64,000 nt of DNA from Zonotrichia leucophrys gambelii (lineage: Eukaryota; Chordata; Aves; Passeriformes; Passerellidae), in the NCBI RefSeq assembly GCF_028769735.1, contig NC_088173.1, positions 65,197,463-65,261,462 on the forward strand, written 5' to 3'. Within the stretch, counting starts at the first letter, position 1, and each line of letters begins with the position of its first letter. The position numbers were made by a program, and so were the translations under genes. The notes below the pieces were generated by a model. The model saw nothing but the letters and a program-made list of their open reading frames with translations, did no database searches and was not told the DNA's origin. Positions 47,518-61,040 of this stretch are shown here, one piece after another.

Positions 47518-50500
47518 GCCACTTCAAAAGTCCTTTTCTATAAAATTTCCAACACATTTAGATACCGCATAAAAGGTGAGGTCTATAAATAGTCACAAAA
47601 TGGTCAGAAAAAAAAAAAACCATAACCATTGACTCAATGTCACTTTTAGTCAAGTAAACATTCACAAGAAAATCTTTTTTGAGACATATTCCCTCCTCTG
47701 ATAAAAATCTCAGTTCTGTTTGAAATTATACAATGTATTGGTTGAAAAGAGCTTTTTTCTTATTAGATCTCTTAAAACAGAGAGTATAAATAAAGTTCAT
47801 TAAAGTGACTTAAAACCTCAAATACTCTCACTCTGCTTTCCAAAGTGTCTAGGATCAGAACAGATCTACATATCTGAATTAATAGATAATTTCTGGTGCA
47901 AACATTCTCTGAAGTTGCTTATTGCTTGCCAAGCTTTTAACAAGGAAGAATTTGTTTTATGGATGAATTATTACTTATTAACTTACAGCATGGCAGATGC
48001 AGCTGCAGTGGGCAGCACCTGGTCAGTGCCAAGCAGACAAGGAGCTGTGCTCCCACCAGCTTATGGAGTAAAGGGACAACCAGAGAAGCTACAAGACCAA
48101 GCAGAAGATCAATAAAGCCAGAAGTGCCCATTAGCTCTCAGTCACAGGACAGGTGGGGATTCAGACATTGCACATGAAGAATTACAATCTGGATGCACAG
48201 AATAAATAAAAGAGCATCCCTAACCAGCAGACTCCTCTCAGTCCCCACTCCCTTTTGTTCCTACCAGTTACTTCTGCTGGCTGACAAATCATCTCCCTGA
48301 CACAATAAATTTGTTATGGAACATTATCTTAGGCTGAGGAAGGTCAGGATGTGCTAAAGGTCATGTATGTATTAACCCACTACATGAGAGTCCCCACCCC
48401 TAGTTTAGAACATAGTCTTAAATTATAAACTATTGAACTGGCTATAACAGATCCCTCATAAACAGCCTCATTTACCTGACACAGCCTCAAGATCTGCCTG
48501 AACACCTTGATCCAGCCTGTGTCCTGTCACTCCAAGGTATTATTAAAGGCAGAATCCATGTTGTTAAACACCGGGCTTGTGGAGTTAAAGTCCCAAAGAC
48601 AAGGGAAATGAGGACAGTCTGATTCCAGTACCAGCTAAATTTGGGTGCAGAGCACACATTAGATCAGGGTCTGGTCTGAGACAACCCAGTGGAGACCATG
48701 GGTACAGGAGTCTGCGCTTGACTCCAAAATTACATCAGCACCTTCAGAGGTTGGATGTATATTGTATATTTTATGTTTTCTGCCAGAAACATGGTCATGG
48801 AGTTTTGATGCTGATTCATCACTTCTTAATCTAGGGGAAGAAAAGGAGGAAGGAAAGAGGGGTCATCTTATTAACATCTCTATATATTACCATTTACTTG
48901 CAATTTCCAACTAACTGTGAGATTTGGGACAGGAGATCAGGAATCAAAGGCCAGTAAAAGGATCTGGCTGCAAACAGCATTTTTGACTCACTTTCCTTGA
49001 CAGAAAACCATTCTCTGGCAATTGTGGGAAAGGGAAATGTTGGCTTAGTGCAAAGAGCAAACACAGAAATCTTTTAAAGACACAGATATCTTGTATCTCT
49101 GCCTTCAGTGAGCTGTTTCTCCTTTTTATTCTCATTTTCACTCTCCGTCTGTCTTCATTAGTCTGCTGGCACTCTGCTAGGATTAGTGAGCTAGTTTCCA
49201 TGGTTTCTTATTTTCACTTTCTATCTTTCTTTGCTTAACTCATTAAATTGCTCATTACTTCACTGCACTTTACAGGAGACATATTTATTGTATTAGTTAC
49301 ACAATGGCCAGATTAGTAAGTGATAGGCAGTTTGCTATTTGAAAGAACATATTCTAATAGCAGAAAGGAAATTCAGGAGACACAGATATTATCTACTAGT
49401 TGTAACATAACTGGGATAGCTAGTAACTGCTAAATGTTTACCCTTTATCACTAGAAATATGCTACATGATTATAAAATACTGGTGCAGCACCCACACTGC
49501 TCCTGCTCCCAGGTAAAGGGAAGCCACAAGCACAGCTCTCAGGACCAACACCATCTTTGCCTTTTCGTCTTTCCTTCCATGACAAATTGCATGATAAAGA
49601 TGCTCAGACAATGGCTTTTCCCAGGTTTGGGAGGAGCATACATGAGCCTCCCTCTGACTGCTGGGGAGGAGAGCAGCAGGGACAACAGGGAGGAACCAAG
49701 GCATCATCCTGGCCAAAGGAACTCCCTGGCATGAAAACTGAGCTCAAACTCAAGAGTTTTGGCACCATTTCTCAGATTTCCACCATACTTGTGCCAATTG
49801 TGTTACAAGGAAATTGATTCTGATTCATTTCTGATACTCACGTCCTGGTAAAATTCTTGAGTAAAATGACTTTTCACTTCAATGGGAGCACAGTGGGGCT
49901 CGCTGAGATCACTCTGTCAGGCCTGTATTCAAAGTTTCCAGTTCAAATTCAATTTTCCGTGGTTGTCCTCTGGATTTCTTTATTTGTTTGATTTTCTGAT
50001 TGTGCTAACTTCAACAGCCACTTCTCTGCCAATTCACCTTCACTGTCTATTCTTCATTTTTTTAATAAACCCCACCTCCTCATCCTCCCCATTCAAGTAC
50101 AGTCCATTTCCCTCTCTGGTGAAGTCACCATGGGTGCAGAACAAGACACTCCACCTTGCACCTCTCACTTTCTGATCCGATCTTTGCACAGTTAAATCTG
50201 ACCTAGTTGATGCAATTATGCTGAAGTTTCTCAGATGCTGAATGTAATCATCCATGCTCTGTCTCTTTAGCTTGACAGGCCTCCAAGACAGAATTCCTTT
50301 CAGCTGAATTAAGATCTTTCCTGCAGTTAGTGAATAGTATATACAGGGGTTCATGCCACTCATTCATCTTCTCTGGGAGTTCATTTATCACTTGAAGGTA
50401 ATCTACTGTGGAGAATTTTGATCAAGAGGATGCCTGAATTTGTTTCTTTCTTTTTTTGATGGTTTAAAGAAAATCCATTCATTTTTAAAAGATTACCTTG

Positions 50501-52735
50501 GTCCCTTGGCCAAAATTTGTAGACATAAAGGGCTCATCAGAGGATTTATGAAATGTAGCTTTCCTTTTTATCTGAGTTGTATGGAAATGCGATTTCCTTT
50601 TTCTCCACTAAACCCTGTGAATGCTTTTATTTTTGGGATGTGAACAGGGGCAATTCCCTTTCACCATCCTTTAATGGTAGCCTTCTGCTGCCTGCTTTAC
50701 CATTTCATTTTCTACATTCTGGCATAGGAAACAGTGATGTTTGCTAAGTTTGTCAGCAGGGCTTTTCCACAGTAAACTTTATCTTGAATTCCTACTGATA
50801 ACAGTTTTGCTCTTCAAAGTATATCAAATCTGTCCAAGATTGCTGTTCTATCATTGCCCTCGATAGGGAATATCATCTTTTGTCATCAATAAGAACTTGC
50901 TTTCTGATATTTTTATATCCTGGAAGGCCTTTAAAAACTGTCCCAGGTTTAAGAATGCTCTATCTTTGAATATTTTGTAGTTCCTCAATTGAATTAATTC
51001 TCTTTAAAAATATTCTTGATGCAATACAGCGAAACAAAAAATATATCTCCTCAAACTTCAAAAAAGAAATATATAAGGGAGCAGCAGAATAGCTCAAATA
51101 AGTGAGACAGATATGAAAAAGACATTATTAAAGTTGAAAAGCACCAAGAGTGACCCATTTATTTCTCAGCGCTGTTTGCAAAACACATACACTGCAATTC
51201 TGTATATGTATGTTGTTTCTTAAAAGATAAATGCTGCATAAAAATCTCACTGTTCAGCCTCCACAAGAAGCTGACTATCCCTGAATCACGAGCCCACTGG
51301 AAAAGGGAAGACAGAAGAGCAGGGTTTGATGATAAAGGGAAGAGGAATGTGCTACTTGCAGGCAGGGCTGGTGATGGAGAACCCCTAACACTCATCAGGC
51401 AAAGCCCTGCTCCAAGAAATGCTGCTGGGAGTTGTGCAAGGTGGAACTGGTTGTTGCAGTTCCTGATATGGTGAACATGGATTTTTTTATCATCGAGACT
51501 GGAATTACCATCCCTGTTAGAGCTTCTTAGCAAAACCAAAATCTGCAAAGGCTCATTTTCCTTTTTAACATCTGCATCTAAAAAAATTCTTTTGCATTTC
51601 AGTAAGTTTTCTTCCCAAAATTTATGAACAGTAAAATACACGGGTAACCAAGGGAATAATTTTCCCTCTTACAAAAAAAAAAAGACAAAAATCAAATATT
51701 AATTCTGTTTCTGTGTTAAAAAATAAGGCTTTTAAAATGCAACATTATTTTCTCCAGAAACCTATAAAATAGAATGCCTGAAATACTTTTTAAATGGTTT
51801 AATCTTTCTTAAATTGTAATAAAACTATGTATTTAATTATAGAAAAATAAAATAATCTAGTTTTAAAACTCTACCCCTGCTTACTTTGTCTTTCACCTGT
51901 GTGTCTTTGGCACCTGATGGTACCAAATTTCATTCTCTCTAGAGTATGACCACTGGTCAATCCTAACATCAGTTCTGTCAAATCAGGGAGACCATGTTTC
52001 ATCTTTGAAACTACAATCCCACCAGAGAGAGCCTGGCCTCAGCTGGAATCTGGCAGAATACACCTTCTGCAATGGGGAGTAATGTCTGGGGGTGTTCAAC
52101 CTGAAAACAGCTTATGTATTCACTCGGAAATTGTTTCCCCAGGTGGGGGAATACTGACACCTGTACTCTGCCTATAAATTAAAACATCGAAAATATCAAA
52201 ACTCTATCACATTCAATCCAAAAAAAAGCAAATGGCCAACTCCCATTAATCGTTTTTGAATTACACACTACGAGCAGAAAGCACAGCTCTGTGGCTCTTC
52301 TGTCACTACCTTTGAAGGGCAGACATCTCAGCCAATAACATTTTCATATTTTTATGAAGTTGACAACTAAAAAAAATGCTCCTGCAACCCTGGGGTGCAG
52401 CACTGGCTGAAATGTGTTGCTGGACTGGAGCCAGTGTTTAGCATGTGACACAACCAACTTCTTGAGACTTTTACACTCGTGTGTTGGAGAGCATTTTCAT
52501 TCTGTGGCTACTCTTATTTGCTTTAACAAAGATACTGTGCTAATAAAGTTATCAGAGCTTTGCTTTTACTCATTAACCAAAGCATTCATTAGCACATCAT
52601 GGGCACGTCCATGTGTCTATAGATCACTGTGTGAAAATGTAGTAATTATAAAATTAGGGATTCTATGTCATTCTATGCTTTTATTATTTTAAAATCTCTG
52701 ATGGAACTGGTACAAAGTGCAGAAATTCCATCCCT
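47518..52735. other. Unique non-coding DNA
   Basis: A long stretch without recognised genes or repeats. The longest frame is 160 codons on the minus strand (51159-51641); it has no domain I recognise and no splice-like borders. Pairs of opposed open frames at 47915-48177 and 49459-49817 look like chance. 50450-51000 is T-rich. Confidence 0.5.
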
Positions 52736-53240
52736 CTTTCATTATTATCTGAGCCTGTAAAGTGTGAAAGTGTGCAAAAAAATCCTAATAACTCACCATA
52801 CTCCCCAACCCTGCTGCTATTACAAAAGAACTGCAAAGCTTGTTATATATTATTACTCAAATAAAGCATTAATACTAATGTCCTAACCTTTTTAACCTAA
52901 AGGATATTTTCTTTGCTGCATTGCAACACTCTAAATTGTGTACAATTACCCCTGCTTTCTTAGAAAGACTTAGTAAGGAATAAGCAGGAGCAATTAGAAT
53001 AGGAACAGAAACATTAAGCATTAAGTAAAAGCAAAAGCATTGGCTTGCAAGGGACCTGTTTGTTGCCTGTAGAAGACAAGATTATTGTATTCTTTGTTTA
53101 ACACCCAGGCAGCAGAATGCTGCTGGTACTTTTTATGGCAATCTGCAGTGATATATCAGCTGAGGCTCTATAAATACCAGTAAAAAACTGTAATTGCACT
53201 CCAGAGCAAACAAACTTCTTCCAAGCATTGTAATCTGAAT
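52736..53240. promoter_or_regulatory. Candidate conserved non-coding element
   Basis: Repeat-free block with AATAAAGCATTAATACTAATG, CAATTACCCCTGC, AGCAATTAGAATAGG, ACATTAAGCATTAAGT and CAGTGATATATCAGCTGAGG (containing CAGCTG). The end reads GTAATTGCACTCC. The dense mix of short motifs without homopolymers is enhancer-like; unverified. Confidence 0.4.
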
Positions 53241-54748
53241 GCATCATACCCAAGTGAGTGCAGGAAGGGCTCAATGCATCAAGCTGTCCTAGACTCTAAC
53301 TGAAAAGGTGTAATCTGCTTAAAAGAAGCGCCAAGGGAACAGAAATACTATCAGTTTCAATGACAATAGTTATCTGGTTTATTTAGCAGTCCCTCTCTGT
53401 GGCCCAGCTCCCTGCATCCAAGATACCCTGGTGCCTTCTGCTGTCTTCTTGTCCAGGCCTGCCCAGAGCCTGAAACACCAGAAACCAGGGGCTCCATCCT
53501 GACACAGCAGCTTGGGAGCTGGGCCTGGGTAATCATTCTGTGAGGTGCAGGAAAGGACTGGAATCCAGCTGTGCTTATCAGGTACATGAGATAGACCAAT
53601 GCAACCAGGAGGAATTCAGTCTCCCAAACCTTTTCTGCATGGGCAAGTGCCTCATCACATGTGGTACCATGCAGACATGTGTGGCCTGAAGAGGTGATGG
53701 GATTTACTCAGTGAGAAAGAACAGCCATTCAATTCCAGTCTGACATGAGCAGCAAGAGCTATATGGTAAATCTGGATGCAAGGAGATTTTGCCTTCATTC
53801 CTGACATAATTCAGTCTGTTAAAACTCCTGCAGTCTTCAATGAAATAAAGATGGAGCAATTAAATTCTCAGATTTGATTACTTATTTAAACCACAAAGAA
53901 AAAATAAAGTTGTTAAAATAAACCATACACAGTTTTCTTCCTTTTTTCTTCCATTTTGAGAAATATTTCTACAGTTCTATTTCTTGATAGTCAATTCATT
54001 TATACAGTTATAATCAAAACCTACTTCATTTACAATACCTGTTTGATATCTAATCTATTCAATACAGTAGCAAGTTATAGATGTGCTGTTTCATATCTGT
54101 AAGATAAAACAAATGTTAGTCACCTAAAACATCTAACATATAAAAAAAATACAAAGGCATAATGATGTTATCTTGTTAGTACTATATATATGCAAACATT
54201 CTGTAGACATTTCAGCCAGGAATAATAAGAGATCCTCAGAAGATAGGAGCAAGAAACCAGCAGGCTTTAGCCCAAACTACAGCCCAGACTAAACTCCTAC
54301 GGAGGAGTTCAATCAAATTTACACCACTCCAGAGTATTACTTCCAACACTTTTTAAAATCACCCCAACACAAATAATACACAACTATTACGACAGGATTA
54401 CTATTACTCACTGCAAGAAAAACGTAATTTACTGCAGTTCTTGTTTAGTCATGGTTTTCCTGGAATTATCTGCTCATGTTAAGATTGATTTGGCTAGTCT
54501 ATATCAGTCAGACTGCAAAAGCAAAAATTCTGCCACAGAATGTATTAACCCAGTAATGACCAGGGAACTTTTCACTATAACACATGAAGGAAAAATGCTG
54601 GCAGTTTAAAGACAGCTCTGGTAGTTCATGTAAATGTGTGAGCAAACCAGAAAGATTTTAAAGGTACCAAAAATAATCTACGATGGTTGAAGGCAGAGAA
54701 AGACAAATTGTTAATAATAGCAAGATATTCTTTAACAATTTGGTTGAA
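53241..54748. other. Unique non-coding DNA
   Basis: A GC-richer patch at 53395-53540 (minus frame of 80 codons, not recognised) is followed by AT-rich DNA. No transposon assigned. Confidence 0.5.
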
Positions 54749-54858
54749 TGAGGCTCTGAGCAATCTGGTCTAGGGGAAGGTGTCCCTGACCATGGCAGTG
54801 GGAGGTTGGAACAAAATGATCTTTAAGTCCTTTTCAGCCTAAATCGTTCTAGGATTCT
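54749..54858 (+). mobile_element. CR1 LINE 3' fragment (sense)
   Basis: GAGGCTCTGAGCAATCTGGTCTAGGGGAAGGTGTCCCTG, CATGGCAGTGGGAGGTTGGAACAAAATGATCTTTAAG, then TTTTCAGCCTAAATCGTTCTAGGATTCTACAG. The order and wording match the sense-strand 3' end of avian CR1, ending in degraded octamers. It is the same region, in opposite orientation, as the copy at 61533-61690. Confidence 0.92.
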
Positions 54859-55165
54859 ACAGCCTTAGACTGTGTCCTGTGGAGCTTTCTCTGCACTCAT
54901 GTTCAAGCCAGTGCTGGTACCTCAGGGCTGGTGCTTGGCACACTCAGCCCAGCAGAAAACCCTCACTCCCTTCCCCTCCTCTGGCTCCTTCATCTTGTAC
55001 AGCCCATAAAATCAGTGGGACAACAGCACAGAGACGGTCCAACCCCTTCTCTGCCTTCTGGAAGGGAGAGTTTGTGCAAGGGACATTTGCAGTGACTCAG
55101 ACAGCACTTGGTCCATCTGACCTAATGGTACCAGTGTCTTTCCATTAATTACATGGAAGTGGCAT
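54859..55165. other. Unique DNA, slightly GC-richer
   Basis: An 89-codon plus frame (54879-55148) begins just after the CR1 end. Its product is Ser/Pro-rich and unrecognised, so it is not called. Confidence 0.45.
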
Positions 55166-55455
55166 CATTTGTTAAGCTGGTGTGAATGTATGACACCGGC
55201 CTATCGGTCCCCTTAAAAATACATATGAGTAGGCAGAGATAAAGGGGAAAAGAGAAAGAGAAATCTTGAGAGCGAAGAAGAGAGGCACTATTAAACACTT
55301 TGTACTTATCTTGCTAAGGAAAAGCTTTGTTCCGGGGGGAAAAACTCTCTCTTTGAAGCTATCCAAACAGTAAACAGCCCATTTTTTAAACAGCGGCGTA
55401 TCTACAGCAATGCGTACATCAGAGGACTGGCATGAAGAAAGTATTTTTCCTTAGA
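55166..55455. promoter_or_regulatory. Candidate conserved non-coding element
   Basis: Contains an unusual density of CpG for this window (ACACCGGCCTATCGGTCC, GAGAGCGAAG, TTCCGGGG, CAGCGGCGTATC, AATGCGTAC) in a purine-rich, repeat-free background. CpG retention in otherwise CpG-poor DNA can mark constrained or unmethylated sequence. It is too short and AT-rich for a CpG island. Conservation untested. Confidence 0.4.
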
Positions 55456-56335
55456 GATAAAACAGCAGAAAGGGTCTCTTGCACTGGTGATAATTTGGAT
55501 CTTCTGTTTTACTTGGATTTTAGAGCAAATCCAGAAAAAATCCAATAATCCCTTAAATACATATATACTGAGAAGTGTTAAGTGTGCTGATTCATTGCTT
55601 CTGGCAACATGTTCCTCTCCAGAGAGAAATAAAAAAGGTTTTGAAGCCTTCCCATCATATTTGTGCTCTCTGTTTCAAGGGACATCAGGGCTCTTACGCA
55701 TTACCATTGTCTGGACAGATGTTTTGGTGCTACAGTCCAAAATGAGGATGGTTTCTACAGCCCAGCTGCGCACAAATGCTTGAGCTCTCAGCCATGCAAC
55801 CACGTGCTGAGCTGGCAAGTGGCACAAGGGATAAGGAGAGATTCATTCCTTAAATGTTCTAAAGATCCATACCCTAAAGGTCTTAACTAAGTTTCTTAGC
55901 AAACTTTTTCTCTCTATGGGGAGCTCTCCTGCACCATTTAATTAAAAATCTCTTGCCCACAAGGCTAGAGATGGGTTCTGGGCCTGTTTTCATTTCTGGG
56001 GACTCAAGCCTCCAGTGCTGCCTTTGTTCTTCCATGGGAGAAAGGCAAAGGCAGATACAAGACTCAAGGGGGCAGAGGATGAGGAGCAAAGGGGAACACA
56101 GCTGCAGTTTCATATTGAACCTCTCCTCAAAGACAAGGAACTCAGCTGAGCTCTTTCCCAAGCAGAGGTGCAAGATCTAATTATCCCTTCAAAACTCAAA
56201 CACCTTCTGGCCTTCAGCTGGGTGAAAATAGTTCTGCTGACAAGAATTCATAATTTGGGAGTGTGTTAAAAAACAATCTGTAATACACAGTGATGCCATC
56301 CCAGATGTTCAAGCTTCTGCAGAGCAGGTAGCTGC
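55456..56335. other. Unique non-coding DNA
   Basis: Overlapping frames of 75-98 codons on both strands (55487-56180) without recognisable features; no repeats. Confidence 0.5.
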
Positions 56336-56730
56336 CATATTAAATTATTTCTTCTAGTTTTGTAATTTAAATGGAGAGATCAACATTACAGCCTTGGCAA
56401 GCAATGGAAGTGAAAATAGACACTGTAAAAAACATCACGATTTTGCTTCTCATGCAGCAACCACCCATTGATAAAAGATGCATGTGTTTTCTCCTTCACA
56501 GGCTCGCTAGTAAATAATCATCAATTTACACATTCTAGCTCAATACCTCTGCCTACAAATTGCTTCTTCAAAGACTTCCTTTTCCCCTGGAAGCACCACT
56601 TCTAAGTGTGTTGAAATTACATCTTATTCTTTTCTTTGAAAGATCTCTCACTGCACAGCCAAATAAAGAGAGATCATTTGCATAATTCTTCTTTTTAAAT
56701 TACTTCAGGTTGATACACGTTCTTTAGTGA
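56336..56730. promoter_or_regulatory. Candidate conserved non-coding element
   Basis: AT-rich, non-repetitive, with GTAATTTAAATGG, TAATCATCAATTTACAC, ATCATTTGCATAATTC (octamer-like ATTTGCAT at 56676) and a TTTAAATTACTTCAGG end. Evidence is texture and motifs only. Confidence 0.35.
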
Positions 56731-57666
56731 ATTGTTATTCAGCAGGACATGGCCAGATGCAGATAAAGTGCTATAGAAGGTGGAAGTTAACATCCTCAAA
56801 TCTGATCAAATAACATTTCAGTTTTAAACTGATACTGTAAATCACAGGGGATTACAAAGCTCTGGCTTGATTCAGCAGTTGAAACAGACTTAATATCAGA
56901 GCATCCTTTAGTTCAACGGAAGATTCTGCTCTGAGCCATTCTCAGACTTGTAGCAAGCACAGATTATCATTCCAGCAGGCCCCCAGAGCCAAACAGATTA
57001 TTTCCCTGAATGGGCCTGATCTCTGACTATATGCTGACTGTAAAATACGTGTATTTAATATAAAATTATTACATGATTGCATATACATTACATGCATAAA
57101 AGCAATAATAATTAAATAGTTGCTTTATAAGGCTATTTTGAGCTTCTTTGATTGCATCAAACTTTTTAATAACGTCATAACTCAAAATGTTCTCATTTCC
57201 CTTTAAAAGTCTACAGATCTGTTGTTTTCATTGTTGATATTGAAAGCAAACTTCCATAGGATTTTCATGAACCTTCACAAGACTTATGCAGAGGCTTGAT
57301 TCTGTTTACCAAAAAATGTGAAGGCACCCAAAATCCCACATTGCAGAGGCCACATCTATAAAAAACATTTACCATTTGTGCTCACATTAATATCAAACCT
57401 AAATATCACAGTCTGAAAACAAGCATGGTCTTAATCTCATTGCTTATCTTTTACCAAAATTCTCAGGGCAAGCACACAAGAATAATCTATCAAGGGCCAT
57501 TGCTTGGTATTGCAAAAACAATTTTGGAGTAGGTGCAGTTCAGAGCAATCTTTCACTGTTAATAAAAGAGCTGAGGCTACCAAAACAGTCTTATCTCTGG
57601 TCTAGTAGTACTTGGACCAAAAGAAAAAAATCCCCAGTGTTCATTTCCCTCAAATCCATATTTATT

Positions 57667-57678
57667 CACACACACACA
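57667..57678. repeat. (CA)6 microsatellite
   Basis: Six perfect CA units. Confidence 0.85.
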
Positions 57679-59180
57679 TCCATATCCTGAAAAAGGACAT
57701 GGTAAGGACTGTGCAATGTCATCTATTTGGAGAGTAAAACATGCAACACGAGTGTACTGTCAGGGATTTCTGCACAGTTTTGAGGTTTTCAGATGTTTGG
57801 AGCTCTTCTCTCTCCTCTGGTCTCAGCCTGCAATGGAGCCAAAGCAGAGCAGGCAGCTTTGCCCTGGTGCCATCAGAGAATGGGAGCAAGAGCAGGTGGA
57901 TGTAAACTAGGATGGTTCTGTGGGGTGAAAGGAATATTTCTTCACAGGAAGAAAGGAGTATTTCTTCAACATTAGGGGGTCTTGATGCAGTTCTTATGTG
58001 AAGGGCAGAATCACAAATATAAGGGTTTGGCCATGGTGCCTTGGTTTGTTCCCACAGGATCTGGGCAGCTTTCCTTCAAACTTTGGATAAACTGATGGCA
58101 ATTTAACTCCCAGAATCAGGTAGGAGGAGGTACCTCGTGGTCAATAATGCAGGGCTTTTCCTTTGACTCATACACTGAAAACATTTGAAAGTTTATGAAT
58201 ACTTCTGTCTGAACCGATACAACCCACAATAAAAATCATGTATTTTTCACATAGTTCCAGACTAAACTCAGCAGCTGGACCCACACTGTCTTTGGGCTTT
58301 CTTTCCCTCTCCCAAAAAAATCACCACCACTTTTCAGCTAGCAAACATCTCCTGGGCAGAACTTGACTCTGGGCCCACCACCCAATGTTACACCTGCCCA
58401 CTTGTACTCTTTTTCATTTTCTCTGCTCCTCCTTTATAATTCTCTTTGCCCACTAAGAAGCACACTTGCCACAATCCAGGCCCACTGAAAAGTCTCAATG
58501 AGTCAAGAAAGTTGCATGGCAGTATCAGGAGTAATAATTAACACTATGAAAACAAAACTTAACTGCTAATTCCCTCTTAGGAGACTTAACAAATAACATT
58601 AATCTAGAGCATAACTAAGTATATTTTAACACCGTTCTTTACAATAGGGGTTCAATTACCCACAGCTGATTTTTTTCACTCTAGTCATAGATTTAATATC
58701 ATACTAATGAGTCAGTGAAGAGCAAACTGATGAGCAGTTTCATTCAGACTAGAGCTGTTAAAAATATTTGCAATTAAAATTCTTTCTTCTGAAATACATT
58801 TTTGTCAGAATGTAAATGCTTTGCAGTTAAATACTGATTGCAAGAATTTATTAAGAAAAATGTTTCATGAATCAGGATGGATTCTCCAAACACCTCAGGG
58901 AAGAAACAAAAAAAAACCCCTCAGTTTTTGAGCAAACTCAAAAAATCTGCTCTTTTGAGTGCAGATCTGGTATTTTAACATTGCTCTATTTTAGAAAATA
59001 AGTTTGAAGAACTGTGATTTCTTTCATCACAAACCAGAAAATACTTCCCAGAACTTCTGTGGAAATGGAGTTCTTTGATCAGCTCTAACACTGACTTCGT
59101 ACTTTAAATATCTGGGAAATAAATACTGTCATAGACAAAGAATTTTAGCAGGTTATTTTACCATTCCCTGGACATCTGAT

Positions 59181-59196
59181 GGGGGGGGAAAAAAAA
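59181..59196. repeat. G8-A8 homopolymer junction
   Basis: Eight G followed directly by eight A; likely length-unstable and error-prone in sequencing. Confidence 0.9.
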
Positions 59197-59843
59197 GGCA
59201 GCAAATATTAAGTGATATCTGGTTGAATGTTTAAATTGTATTAATTGCATCTGTTAAATGGACTATGCTGTTTATAGACAAATGTTGATTTACTTTTGTG
59301 TCTTCATCAATAGTTTTGATCTTGTATTGATAACCTGGTTTCAGCTATATTGCTCCTCTATTAGAATGAAATACTGCTAAGTTTAATAGTAGTCTTGCTA
59401 CTTGAAAAAGTTTCAGGCAATTCAAGGAAAAGTTGGCTGAGACAACACAGAAAATGAGAAAATAACACCAAGAAAAAGTTAGAAGATAATACAAACCTTA
59501 AGAAGTACTGAGAAATTAAAAACCAATGTGCATAATGAGATCAAAATCTATATTTAGAAGACAGTTACAGATAAACTTTTTAGCTGCAAAGTTCTAAGTA
59601 AAATTCTTACTTTCTATCAAAAAATGTTTTTTAAAAGGGCCCAAGTATGATTCTTCATCTCAGTATGGCTGTGTAGAGGCTCAGAAGTTCTCTGAAGTTT
59701 CTACCTCCAGTAGAAGTTTCAATTTCTGAATAAATATGGACTCCAGATTCTGGTTTATGCACCTATACAATTTCTTTGATTATCCAGGATCTTACCGTGA
59801 TCTCAGAAGACTCAACATTAAACATTACTGACTGTGCTGCTGA

Positions 59844-59865
59844 CAAAAATGCTTTTGCATTTTTG
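59844..59865. repeat. Small hairpin, 9-bp arms, 4-base loop
   Basis: CAAAAATGC and GCATTTTTG flank TTTT. It is not followed by a T run and not in a gene context, so there is no reason to call it a terminator in a vertebrate genome. Confidence 0.8.
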
Positions 59866-60285
59866 AGTCTAGTCGAGCATCAAGAAACATTCTTCTAGAA
59901 ACAAGGCAAATAAGGAATCAGAAGATATGTGGTGTTATGCAGAGGATTCCAGTTTAGCTTTTAATGCTTTTACTAGAAATGGACCTCTGCAGTTAAGGGC
60001 CTGACCCAACACAACACTGCTTTTTGTCCAGTGAGTCACTGGCCACGTGCTGAGACTCAAGCAATTCCTAAGTGGCATTAGAGGGACATTTCTGAAACCT
60101 TCTTTTTGGCAGAATCTTTAAGCATATTTATTTTTTAAAAGCTACTTCACAAGATCCCCTCTCCCTGAGTCTGAGGCTTCAAAAAATCAAATATGATAAA
60201 TAAAATAAATGAAAGGGTGCAGAGTGTGGGGGAGTTCCCTGTAATTTTTTTTTTTTAAGGAAAAAAAAGGGAATTTGAAGGCTGC

Positions 60286-61040
60286 AGTGTAGGGAAAGTG
60301 TTGTTTATAGCAAACTGTGATATGGAAAGAAAATTGGCCAGGTGAAAGCATATGATTGTGTTACAGCAAACGCCAGCTAAATTAATATCTGGCACCAAAT
60401 AAATCTCTTAATAAAATTACTGCACTCTCATACCCTACACACTCTGCATATGTAATAAAACTCTTTAAAATGAATAGCTGATAAGAAAATGAACCTGTTC
60501 AGGGAATGAATAAACACACTTTCGCATATACACACAGAAACAGCAAATGGTGAAACATACTCATAGTGATTATCAGACTGTTAAAATAATAACCCTGTGA
60601 AACAAATAAATCTGCCCCACAGCAAATTATGTCTCTGCTGTACTTATGGTGAAACCTTCTACAAACACCTGATAAAGGAATAAACCTTTTAAAGGAATAA
60701 ATTGACTGTACAGTAAGGTTATCCGCAGATTTACACTGGACTGCAGTGATAAACCTTCTTTTTCATTAGTCCAATAGATCATAGGATATACAGTACTTAC
60801 AAATGTTTCAGCATTAAATATCAGCTGGAAAGCTCTGCTGTATGTATGCATTTGAGGGCAGGGGGTCAATAAATAGACTGAATATTGCTTCACAAAGTAT
60901 CTGTCAGTGTGCATTAGCAGAATACCTGATGGAGAGATGAGCTGGCTGTAAAACATCCCCTGCACACCCAAACCTCCAGCCCACAGACACCAACAGGCAG
61001 CCTGGGGCTCCGCAGGGCTAAAAATCACAGCAGTTATTTA
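60286..61040. promoter_or_regulatory. Candidate conserved non-coding region (two blocks)
   Basis: First block (60286-60530): AACGCCAGCTAAATTAATATCTGG, AATAAATCTCTTAATAAAATTACTGC and GCATATGTAATAAAAC. Second (60600-61030): a direct repeat AAAGGAATAAA at 60674-60684 and 60691-60701, GGTTATCCGCAGATTTACACTGG, GTCCAATAGATCATAGG, and a long repeat-free stretch with the minus strand open for 133 codons (60627-61028). That frame is unrecognised. The whole region looks constrained; regulatory function is the likelier reading than coding. Confidence 0.45.

Larger units (their letters stand above)
56731..60285. other. Unique AT-rich non-coding DNA
   Basis: Holds a (CA)6 run (57667-57678), a G8A8 run (59181-59196), a 9-bp-arm hairpin (59844-59865) and a T12 run at about 60246-60257. 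No gene or assignable transposon. 57020-57200 is motif-dense AT-rich DNA without clear limits. Confidence 0.5.

Noticed and set aside
51159..51641. 160-codon minus-strand frame
   Set aside because: No recognisable domain, no constrained texture and no exon-like borders; expected by chance in 64 kb.
59844..59865. Hairpin as a transcription terminator
   Set aside because: Vertebrate context, no gene upstream and no T run after the stem.
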